Source: Desmodus rotundus
Taxonomy: Eukaryota; Chordata; Mammalia; Chiroptera; Phyllostomidae
Assembly (NCBI RefSeq): GCF_022682495.2
Contig: NC_071392.1
Span: forward strand, 82,724,797-82,788,796
Length of the DNA stretch: 64,000 nucleotides
Direction of reading: 5' to 3'
The notes beneath the pieces are model-generated. The model saw only the letters and a list, made by a program, of their open reading frames with translations, did not search any database and was not told the origin of the DNA. The position numbers were made by a program, and so were the translations under genes. Positions 46,342 to 56,294 of the stretch are shown here, piece by piece. The first letter of the stretch is position 1. Each line of letters begins with the position of its first letter.

Positions 46342-49269
46342 CTAAACAAACAGGCAAGACAGTCCCCCTGAAACCTGATGACTGGGGAAGAGACTGTGAG
46401 CTCTGGCAAGACTGTGAGCGCCAACTTCTGACTCAAAACTGTGCCTGCCATCCCACCAACCTAACTCCACAAGCATCTCCAAAATGTCAAGTGTGTGGCG
46501 AGTGCCTTTCATACCTCGAGTTTGCAGAAATGATGGGTGCTTGCAAAAAATCAAAGAAGAGCACACGGATTAAACAGCTAGATCATAATACAAAAGACAC
46601 CACAAGACAATGCCTGACCCACAGTCATAGTAGCGAAGCCGTGTGCTCTGCAGTTCCAGACAGAGTGACACATAGTATTCCACATAGAGAAATGGGGACT
46701 TGTGCCAGGACTCAGAGGACAGACAGAACTAAGAAATAACGAGGGGTGGCGACACAGAGTGTGTTCTAGCTTGGCAGGGACCACAGGACACGAGGCTGGG
46801 AAGCGATCTCCTGAGCTGCTCTAGAAGGGTCAGAACGTGGGGAGTGAGAGAAGGCCGGCCTGTGGGCGGATGACTCCAAATGCCAGTTCCAGAGCAGAAA
46901 CCTACTAACTATTTCTCAAGAGGCGGATTTCTAAAACCCAAGCAGACAGGACACAAAGGGAGCAGGAAGATGGCCCTGCAAGAGGGCCCTGTAAGACCAC
47001 AAGCACAGACTGACAAATGCTGGGGCCCAAAACCTTAGCAAGGAAAATGGGGAGGAATGAACGGCGCTAGACACCCCACGGCAGGGCCCGGCCGCCGACC
47101 AGACGCAAGAGGCAAGGAGGAAGAAGAACCAGCAGTGAGTGGGAGTTACCAGCACAGAATTTTATCAGAAGTTACCAGTAAACAGAATGATGGAAGTGAC
47201 AATGAGGGAAAGAGGTAAATCATGAAGGAATGACAACTGGAGGAAACAGACAGGTATTGCTTTAACCATGCTGGGGTTGAAGGGGCATAAAAACTCGGAA
47301 GGAAAGCAGCTCCGTGGAGCTGCAGTCAGAGGACAATGGCGTGGGGGACATTCGGACTGGAGACGTGACTTCGAGAGCGTCTGTATAGAGGGTGGCAGGG
47401 AGGGGAGTTGACATTTTTAAAGATGAAAATAGTCTATGAATAAAATGTCGGAGGACATCTAATAGTTTGGGGCTCAGAGGGGAAAAAAGGAAACCAAGGA
47501 AAAAAGAGCCGACTTCAAAAAAAAAAAAAGGAAGAATTTGGATCATTCAATGTAATAGAAGGCAAGGGAATAAAGGATTTCTGGAAAGAGGTAGCCAACA
47601 GAAGTGATTGGGGCACACAGATGAAGGAGAAAGGGGTCCTGGGAACATCCACCTGTCACACTGGCAGATGCAGGGGGCCTATGTGGGGCTGCGAGGCACC
47701 AACTGCAAGCCCACAGCTGAGACCCCGCGAGCCTGCAGGCACAGGGTCCAGGCCTCCCCTCTGGGCCTTTGCTAAGACAGGAAAGGGGCTTGAAGTATGT
47801 GGATGTGTGGACGATGAAGGTGAGACACCACTTTCCATGGGTGACAAGTGCCAGGGGTGGGTATTCAGTTTCCTCAAGCCGAGCCTGCAGAGCATAGAGA
47901 CATAAATGGCATATCCACAGAAGTCTCAAGGGTCTCCTCACCCTCAGCAGGAATGCCATGGGCAAACCTGAGCCCCCCCCCCCCCCCCGCCCGGGGCCAG
48001 GCCATGTCCCACACCTATGGGCAGTCTGAACCGTGGGAAGACACGGGGCAAACCCGTCTGAGGAGTTATTTCAGACAAGGGACTCTGTGTAGAAGCGAGA
48101 GGCTTTGTTGTGTTTGTGCCAACTTTCTGCATGGATGAGTGACACCGCCAATGGCTCAGATGTGTGGCCTCCATTGTCTTCGGCACTGAACGTCTAGGAT
48201 TCATGGGTAGGAGCGTAGTCTGCAATCATCACTTAGGCCAGCAGAGGGAGACAAAACTTACTGTAACAATAGTTTACAAAGATGTTGCTTGGAAACAAAA
48301 GGCAAGGCGGGGCCTGTCTATGTTTCCTAAATTAATGACAGTTGTTTCCAGAGCAGGCTACTCTACCACACGGTCAGGAATGTTGTTTTGAACACAATAC
48401 ACCCAAACCTGCTGCTCCATGGCTCCGCCCAATCCTGCCTCACCCCCACCCCCCCAGCCACCCAAGATAAACTTATTTCCGCATCCCTGAGACTGGATTA
48501 GCACAGCGACCTTCAGCTGGGGGTGTGCCCTCTCCTGGGGGCATGTAGCCCTCTTAAGAGAACCCAATTCCAGATGGACCACCTCTGCGCATGTTCTCCC
48601 CTAAACATGATGTTCCGGGGAGCGTGGCAGTGGTCTGGGAGCCATGCTGGCCCCTTCCCCAGCCCCCTTTCCTAAGAGACTTCCTACTCTACAGGAGAGA
48701 GACGCACCTCTCACCCGTGGGGCTGCTTCACCCCAGCGACACCTCATTTGAGCCCCGTAAACAAGGTGCCTCTTAAAGAAAGAACAGCAGTTATAATCGG
48801 CAGTCAACAAATCATCACCCCATCGACATCACCCCTGTACCGACCCTGGTGAAATCCTCACGGGTGGATTTCCCAGTAAGACAGTAAATGCCTCTCATGA
48901 CTGGGAAACTCTCTCGTTTGCAAGGTAGATGGTTTGCTTTATCGAAACTGGAGGAGGAGCCACAGACTGGAGATCTCTTCAAAGCAAAGGTCTCCAAAGG
49001 GAATATGGTAAAAATAACCACCACACTGTCTCCATGGTGCCTAGAGTCTGGGAACTAGAGGCCTTCCCCGCAAACTGCCAGGGCTCATGGGACAAAAAAA
49101 ATACAGGTATATGTCAAAATGCTTCACAAACGCCCCAGTACCTTACAAATGAGACCAACGGCATTATCATCACTCTTGGTGGATAAGCATCGTTAATAGA
49201 CAGTCAGCTAGGAGTTCTCAGGCATCGATAAAGACATCGATATAAATTCAGATACAAAATTCTGTCATT

Positions 49270-49332
49270 CAGCAACAGGATGTGACACATGGCAGACCCT
49301 CGATGAATGTTTGAGGACGGAATGAATCCTGA
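49270..49332 (+). repeat. L2 3'-tail-like fragment
   Basis: gacacatggcagaccctcga followed by tgaatgtttgaggacggaat follows the L2/MIR 3' tail pattern. Confidence 0.45.
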
Positions 49333-50529
49333 AAAGGTCGGCTGAAGCATCGAACTCGCTGGATTTTGTGCGGAACCACGAAAAGGGTCTACGTCATGAA
49401 TGGAACAGACACGCATGGTAGCCGTGATGTCCCGCCTCCAACTGACGTCTCTAAACATTACATCCTCACACTTCCCACAGGCTGGGTGACTCACCACCTT
49501 CTACCACGACAGAAATTTGGCAACGAATCTGTGCTTATGCACCGAACAAAAGCCATTAATACACAGAAGGAAAATATTAGACGAATCACTGCCCCCTCCC
49601 CGCCCCCACCACTCACTCATAGAATTAGCTACTTGTGTTTCATCTCTACTTTCTGGTATACTTTTCCTAGTTTTCCACTTCTTTCTTTCTTTCTTTTTTT
49701 TTTTTTTTTTTGTTTTAATCTAGAGTTAAGTCTGGCTATATTGTGTCTCCGGCTTCCATATGCAGAACAAACTTAAGTCAGTATTTTATAAAAGAAGTGA
49801 TTAATTCATGCCTTAACATTCATCTTAGGACCTGGTTACTTCTGAGGAAGGATGGCTGTTTTGTTCCTTCTTTAATATGTCACAAAGGGGACAGGCCCCA
49901 GGGTCAGTGCCCTACTGGAACATGTCACTGACAAGTCAGAGGGGCCTGCCGGACCAGGTCAGCCAAGGAACCGGAGAGACGCCTAATGAATTTTAACACT
50001 CGTGAGGCATAAATGTAATACGACCCCCAGGCAACAAGACAGAGGGGCGTATTCGGTCAGCCTGAACCCCAGGAAGGAGCACAAAGACGACAAAGAAACC
50101 ACAGAGCAAACCCCAGCTTCTAAGTGAACATGTGCAGTCCGGAAGAGAAGGCCACTGTTTGAGTGTGTGCGCTCGCTGGATGTGCCCCGTGGAAACTCAC
50201 CGCAGCTGCCACGACCTTCCCTTGAGCGGTGAAGGCGGAGCTACTACCACGTGTGTCTCTGCTGAGGCCCAGCTCTCCTGAGGTCCTGAGTCCGGGAGGG
50301 CAGTACTCCGAGATCCTCCTGCCCCAGGCCACAGCAGCTCACGGTCACCTGACCTCAGGTGAGCTGGAACCGCCCCCCACAGGAGGCCTCCAGGGCTCCC
50401 TGCACAGACTCCACACCCCGGGGGCAGGCTGCACTTGGCCGAGATGGAAGAAATGCTTGTGCAGCGTCTCTTCAACCGACTGTCCACACTGCCCCCGAAG
50501 TGACCGTCCAGCCACTGGAACACACACTC

Positions 50530-50990
50530 CAGCCACTGTCCCTGCTGAGACTCTTTAGTGGGTCCCCACTGCCTACAGCCTCACTCCCAGCCCCTTACAT
50601 GCCCCCTCAGAGCCTGGCTCTTGCCCACCCCTGTCTCCTCAGCTTTGGCCATGCCCTTCCATTCAAATCTGTCCCATCCTTTCCAGGCTCCATGCCCTTC
50701 CCTCCCCCGGGCCACTTCATGTGGCTCCGTCTCAACCTCTGTGTGTCTGCCCCGCATCACCTCCTCTCGGAAGGCAGAGGCAGCCCGTCGCTGGGAGCAG
50801 GGTGGCGGCCTGGCGGCCCCTCCCCTGTGCTCCTGCAGCACCCCATACAGACTGACACTATGAGGGTCTGTCCTTCTCCTGAACCAAAGCCCTCGAGGGC
50901 AGGATTGCACATCTAGGCCTGCCCCCCAGCCTGGCCCTGCTCGGCTCCGAGCTCATGCTCGCGTCTGGTGAGTGCATGTGCCGTGTCCAA
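50530..50990 (+). mobile_element. L2 LINE 3' fragment
   Basis: Follows the L2 3' end in order: agcctggctcttgcccaccc, ttccattcaaatctgtccca, catcacctcctctcggaagg, cctcccctgtgctcctgcag and ccctcgagggcaggattgca. The open plus frame at 50359-50916 arises from this C-rich sequence and is not a host gene. Confidence 0.7.
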
Positions 50991-51555
50991 GGCCACCGCA
51001 CCTGGCTGCCCACAGTGCCAGCTGTCCAGGAGCTGCGGTCCTGCTCCAGCGACAGGGTGTGGGCTGTCCCCAACAGAAGAAACGAGCTCCCGTGGGACCA
51101 GCAGCAGGTAGGTTCCACGGGAAACAATGGAAAACAATGCGATTTCCATCGTTAAACAGAAACTCAACAGGGTGAGGCGGGTCCAAGCTGGAGTTTTTGG
51201 GGAATGGTGACAAGTGATGCCTCTGGGCTATAGATTAAAGAGAATGCAGATAAAAAGAAAGACAGGGGTTAGGGTTTATTTGGGTTTTTTTTCATTGTTA
51301 CTAGAAATAAAGAAGGACCCTGCTTCAAATTATGACAGAAAGGCCTCTCCCTCTTATCGTGTTTCAAAACTGATCTACTCCCCGACAATCTGAAGGTTTC
51401 CCTCTTGCTACACGGGGAGGGATGTGGAGCTTTGGTCAGCAGATTCATTGTTTCCAGATGTTCAGAGGTCTGGGATTTGCTACAAGATTTCAGAGAGTAG
51501 CAGGGAGGCAGCATTGGGGGTGGGGTGGACAAAAGGGGGGACTCAGGGAAGATGT

Positions 51556-51637
51556 GGGGAGAGGGAGAGGAGGGGAAGAGGGAAGGGGGGAGGGGAAGGG
51601 AGAAGGGAAGGGAAGGGAAGGGAAGGGAAGGGAAGGG
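51556..51637 (+). repeat. Polypurine (GGGAA)n microsatellite
   Basis: Pure purine tract with six or more ggaag/gggaa units at 51604-51637. Confidence 0.9.
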
Positions 51638-52459
51638 GCACCCAAGGAAGACGAGGACTTCTTACAGTCACTGGGAAGACAGCACCTCTTCCAACCGCCC
51701 CCAGGAACAGGTGAGAGGCCCTTGGCTATTGCCAGATAATCTTAGAAGCAGCACCTATAAAGTAGAGAACTTTGTTTTTCAGCTAGGTGGAGACCATCGA
51801 TTTCCTGTTACAAACACATGGCAGACCCACACCGTGGGTTCTGGTGCCACCAAGACCAAGCCTGTGCTTCTGAAACGTTGGGAGGTTCTGCCCTCTGAAC
51901 AACACACGTCATCTCTCGGGAGGCTCCCTGCTGAAGACCGTCCCTAGAAACAGGCTGAGAAAGTGCAGGAGCAGCTCCAAAGGCTGGAGGCCCTATTTGA
52001 AACTCCGTCCATTTGATGTAGAGCCACATCTGGGATGCGACAACAGTTTGGAAGTCAAAGTGGGAGCAGGAGAAAGGTTGGACACTGTCCTGTTTTCTGC
52101 CACAGAGACGCTGCCCTCGGATGGCTTCCTGAGCAGCAGGTCATGGACGGGCTTCCGCAATGAGTGTTCATACTGGAGACTGGGGAACGTGAGAGACTTC
52201 AGTGCATACCCGTGAGCTCTGGTTAAGTCTCTCTGAAAGTGCACTCTCGCCCAGAACAAAATCATTTCCAAATCCAGTGCTGGTCTCCTTCCAAGGAAAT
52301 TCACACTCTGGGCCATTTCATATATCAAGTACCACTCGTTTCCAGGTTTTTTCTGTGTCATTCATTAGTCTAAGAACCAAACAACCTTGGCAGACTATGG
52401 AAATAACAAATGAAGGCACGGAACAGATATAATATTAATGTATAAAATGCTTCCAATAG

Positions 52460-52673
52460 CCCTGGTCGGGTGGCTCAGCTGGTTGGAGCATCACACCGTA
52501 CACCAAAGGCTGTGGGTTTGACCCCCAGTCAGGGCGCATACAGGAGGCAACCAATCAATGTTTCTGTCTCACATGGATGTCTCTCTCTCTTTCTCTCTCC
52601 CTCTCTCTCACCCCCTTTAAAATCAGTAAGCATGTCCTTAGGTGAGGAGTAAATAAATTAATTAAATAAAATG
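52460..52673 (+). mobile_element. VES SINE
   Basis: Head ccctggtcgggtggctcagc, B box gggtttgacccccag, pyrimidine tract, then tgtccttaggtgaggag and an A/T tail. Flanking repeats aaatgcttccaatag and aaatgcttccactat. Confidence 0.88.
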
Positions 52674-52753
52674 AAATGCTTCCACTATACTTGATAATTT
52701 AATCCAATATACTTGCAATTTCATCAAGATTTTGCATTTCTGAACATGAGAAC

Positions 52754-52765
52754 CAAGATGGCGGC
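52754..52765 (+). promoter_or_regulatory. YY1-type site at HAL1 copy 4 5' end
   Basis: caagatggcggc, identical to copies 1 and 2. Confidence 0.65.
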
Positions 52766-53526
52766 ATAGGTAGACACACTGCGCCTCCTCGCACAACCAG
52801 AACTGACAGAAAATCGAACGGCAAAGAAGTCCGACACCAAGGAAATAAAAAAAGAAACATTCATCCAGACCAGTAGGAGGGGCTGAGACAGGCACCGGGG
52901 CGGAGAGGACTCGCGTGGCCGTGGCGGGACCGAGAATGGCGGAGTGTGGGACCAACAGGACAGGCAGTCTGACCACTAGCAGGCCCTGCGGCCCCACATT
53001 CGCGCAGATAAACCGAGAGGGCCGGACTCAGAGTGGCGGAGAACGGGGCAGGCAGAGCGGCGAGTAGCACCCCACGGCCCCACACTCGCGCACAGATAAA
53101 CCAGACAAACGGGGGGAGCGAAGCAGACCATGCAACCCAGGGTTCCAGCGCGGGGGGGGGGTGGGGGGGGGGGGTGGGTGTTGGATAAAGCCTCAGACCT
53201 CTGATTGAAAATGCCCATGGGGGTTGGGGCGGCAGGAGAGACTCCCAGCCTCACAGGAGAGGTCGTTGGAGAGACCCACAGGGGCCTAGGGCGTGCACAA
53301 GCCCACCCACTCGGGAACCAGCACCAGAGGGGCCCAATTTGATTGTGGGAAGCACAGCGAGTGACTGAAATCTGGTGGTGAGTGGAGCGGGCGCCATTAC
53401 TCCTTCTTGGCCCCTCCCCCACATACAGCGTCACAGCACAGCAACCAGCGTTACCCCGCCCCGGTGAACACCTAAGGCTCCGCCCCTTAAAGTAACAGAC
53501 GCGCCAAGACAAAAAAGAAAAAAGAA

Positions 53527-54364
53527 ATGGCCCAAATGACAGAACACTTCAAAGCTCCAGAAAAAATACAACTAAGCGAGGAAGAGATAGCCAACCTATC
53601 GGATGCACAGTTCAAAACACTGGTTATTAAGACGCTCACAGAATTGGTTGAATTTGTTCGAAAACTAGATGAAAAAATGAAGCCTATGCTAAGAGAAACA
53701 AAGGAAAATGTACAGGGAACCAATAGGGATGCGAAGGAAACTGGGACTCAAATCAACGGTGTGGACCAGAAGGAAGAAAGAAACATCCAACCAGAACAGA
53801 ATGAAGAAACAAGAACTCGGAAAAATGAGAGGGCTTAGGAACCTCCAGGACATCTTGAAACGTTCCAACATCCGAATTATAGGGGTGCCACAAGGAGAAG
53901 AGGAAGAACAAAAAATTGAAAACTTATTTGAACAAATAATGAAGGAGAACTTCCCCAGTGTGGCAAAGGAAATAGACTTCCAGGAAGTCCAGGAAGTTCA
54001 GAGAGTCCCAAAGAAGCTGGACCCAAGGAGGAAAACACCAAGGCACATCATAATTCCATTAGCCAAGATGAAACAGAAGGAGAGAATCTTAGAAGCAGCA
54101 AGAGAAAAGGAGACAGTTACCTACAAAGGACTTCCCATAAGACTGTCAGCTGATTTCTCCAAAGAGACCTTACAGGCAAGAAGGGACTGGCAAGAAGTAT
54201 TCCAAGTCATGAAAAACAAGGACCTACATCCAAGATTACTGTATCCAGCAAAGCTATCATTTAGAATAGAAGGGCAGATAAAGTGCTTCTCAGATAAGGT
54301 CAAGCTAAAGGAGTTCATCATCACCAAGCCCTTATTATATGAAATGTTAAAGGGAGTTACCTAA
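53527..54364 (+). pseudogene. Frameshifted L1 ORF1 with complete C-terminal domain, HAL1 copy 4
   Basis: The first open part (53527-53838) holds the N-terminal region and the start of the coiled coil. A net 2-bp loss near 53827 (gagagggctt against gaggagaggctt in copy 1) breaks the frame, and the rest continues in another frame to 54364. The C-terminal half carries ERILEAAREKETVTYKG, then IRLSADFSKETLQARR and WQEVFQVMKN, which are the classic L1 ORF1p CTD segments. This copy shows what copies 1-3 have lost. Even so, the coiled-coil region is shorter than in standard L1 ORF1p of about 340 residues. Confidence 0.87.
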
Positions 54365-55551
54365 GAAAAAGAAGATCAAAAATAGGAACAGTACAAATGA
54401 CAGCAAACTCACAGTTATTAACGACCACACCTAAAACAAAAACAAGAGCAAACTAGGCAAACAACTAGAACAGGAACAGAACCATAGAGATGGAGATCAC
54501 ATGGAGGGTTGTCAATAAGGGAGTGGGAGGGGGAGAGGGGGAGGAGGGTACAGAGAATAAGTAGCATAGATGATAGGTGGAAAATAGACAGGGGGAGGGT
54601 AAGAATAGTGTAGGAAATGTAGAAGCCAAAGAACTTCTAAGTATGACCCATGGACATGAACTATAGGGGGGGAATGTGGGAGGGAGGGGGTGGGCAGGAT
54701 GGAGTAGAGTGAGGGGGGGAAATGAGACAACTGTAATAGCATAATCAATAAATATATTAAGAAAAAATTTTTTAAAAAGATTTTGCATTTCTTATTTAAT
54801 TCATAACAGAAAGAATATTCTTCATTTACTTTTACAGAAGTGAAATAAATTTTTAAACAATACTTATGTTTTCATTCAGCAGGTCTAGGTTTGCCATGCA
54901 CGGAACTTTTTTTATACCCATGCAATCAGAATAAAATCCAAAGGTGAATCGGGCAATTCTCTATTTCTTATTTGCTTTTTCTTATCCAACTCTTAGAGTT
55001 GAATGAGTCCTCTGAATCTGTGAGACCCACAGAGGGTACATGTTAGTTAGGAAACGTAGTCAGCTCGTGACCACTTTCCACTCCCTCAGTGATGGCTGAT
55101 GTTGTGCTGTGCGGAATGTTGACAGGGAGTGAGTTCTCCGGTACTGGGAACGGTTTTGCTCACACCAGGTGAACTAGACATGGACCACGAGCCGGCATCC
55201 TTGCTCTAAAACTTGTATCTGACCCTTAAACATCGCAGACACTGTGGAAACAGGTGAGAAGAGAATTGCTATCCCTATAAAAACCAAACTAAGTACTTCA
55301 AAAAGGCATGGACAAAGAGCTGTTAAAACACTGCTGTCAAAGTAGGAGTCGGTGAGTTAACTCTGAAAGACTGCAGAGTTGGGTGGGGGAAGCATTAAAA
55401 AATCTAGAGAACTTTGCGTTCAGGTTGCTTTGCTCTTCTCTGAAGAAATCCAAACTGGAAACTGCACTGGTGCATTATGGGTATTTACTATAAGAAAGAC
55501 CCCAGGAAAGTCCTCTCAGTAAACAAACACTCAAAAAAAAACAAATTAACT

Positions 55552-55578
<27 letters not shown>
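55552..55578 (+). repeat. A27 homopolymer
   Basis: Simple run without a recognisable retrotransposon upstream. Confidence 0.85.
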
Positions 55579-55582
<4 letters not shown>

Positions 55583-56109
55583 CAGGTGTACTGAAAAATT
55601 GGTAACTAAATACCTATTCATATATTTGAGTTGAAATGTTTATGGCAGGTATTATCATTCTTTAATGATTAAGTGGTCTTCATCAAGGTGGATACCTGGG
55701 CTTGCAGGGGATGGAAAATGATAGGCGGATGGGAAATAAAGGGCCATCCAGTGAAGCTGTGCATGAAAGAAACAGACACACAGATCTGAGAAAATCTCCC
55801 TTGGCTTCTGTTCTCTGAAGAGATCCGGGGTTGAAAGAGACCAGAATTCGTCCCCAGAATAGATGTGATCTGCTAACAGATGGTCTCAAAAACAAAATCA
55901 AAGTGGACTCAAAGGCTCTCAAAGGCATGGCTCAGCCTCTACACAGCTTCGTCTCCTTGGCACAGAGTTAACACTACAGAGGAATTGGCAAAGGGACACC
56001 GCCGTTAAAGCCAGATTTCCGTGCTAGCTCCCTGTCTGTACCCAGAACCCGAGCTCCCCCACCCCTGCCTGCCAGTCAGGTCTACACACGCCAGGGGTTT
56101 GCCCCTCAC

Positions 56110-56294
56110 CTTCTGCCGCTGCTGAATGTTGGCCACGGTGTCGGGCTGGAAGTCCAGCTTGTCTGTGCGGCAGAGCTTCCAGTAGAGGATGACCACAATC
56201 ACCATCACCACCAGCACGGGAATGACCACGCCAACGATGACCCAGAGGTTGCTGCTCTGGGACTCCGGCGACAGCCTCTTCACCCTGTCCACGG
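56110..56294 (-). CDS. KIAA1549: KIAA1549 exon B (transmembrane exon)
   Basis: This 185-nt exon completes residue 60 and encodes residues 61-121. A short extracellular stalk (DRVKRLSPESQSSN) leads into an uninterrupted hydrophobic stretch at about residues 76-98, rich in V and I with one proline. It is followed by the positively charged KLCR and DKLDFQPDTVANIQQRQK, so the N-terminus is outside and the C-terminus is in the cytoplasm. The acceptor is cgcccgcag and the donor is gtgagg at 56104-56109. The exon ends at phase 0. The open frame continues past the donor into the intron, but the protein family continues instead in the exon at 46335-46341. This is the best anchor for topology in the window. 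Confidence 0.9.

Larger units (their letters stand above)
52742..54776 (+). mobile_element. HAL1-type L1 derivative, copy 4, full length with longer ORF1
   Basis: The 2035-bp element lies between perfect 16-bp duplications aagattttgcatttct (52726-52741 and 54777-54792). It has the same 5' UTR, ORF1 and 3' UTR layout with no ORF2. Unlike copies 1-3, its ORF1 keeps 141 bp of the C-terminal domain (54077-54217). Its 5' UTR carries a G-rich expansion at 53151-53180 and begins with six extra bases (gaacat). ORF1 is disrupted by one frameshift. Confidence 0.88.
46342..56109 (-). other. KIAA1549: KIAA1549 intron B-C
   Basis: Largest intron in the window, 9.8 kb. Contains an L2 element (50530-50990), a polypurine tract (51556-51637), a VES SINE (52460-52673), HAL1 copy 4 (52742-54776), an A27 run (55552-55578) and a C run (47972-47988). 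Other stretches are unassigned. Confidence 0.75.

Noticed and set aside
50359..50916. 185-codon plus-strand frame
   Set aside because: It runs through C-rich L2 sequence and has no recognisable protein features.
51556..51637. Regularly spaced GGGAA units as a CRISPR-like array
   Set aside because: It is a simple purine microsatellite in a mammalian intron with no spacers.
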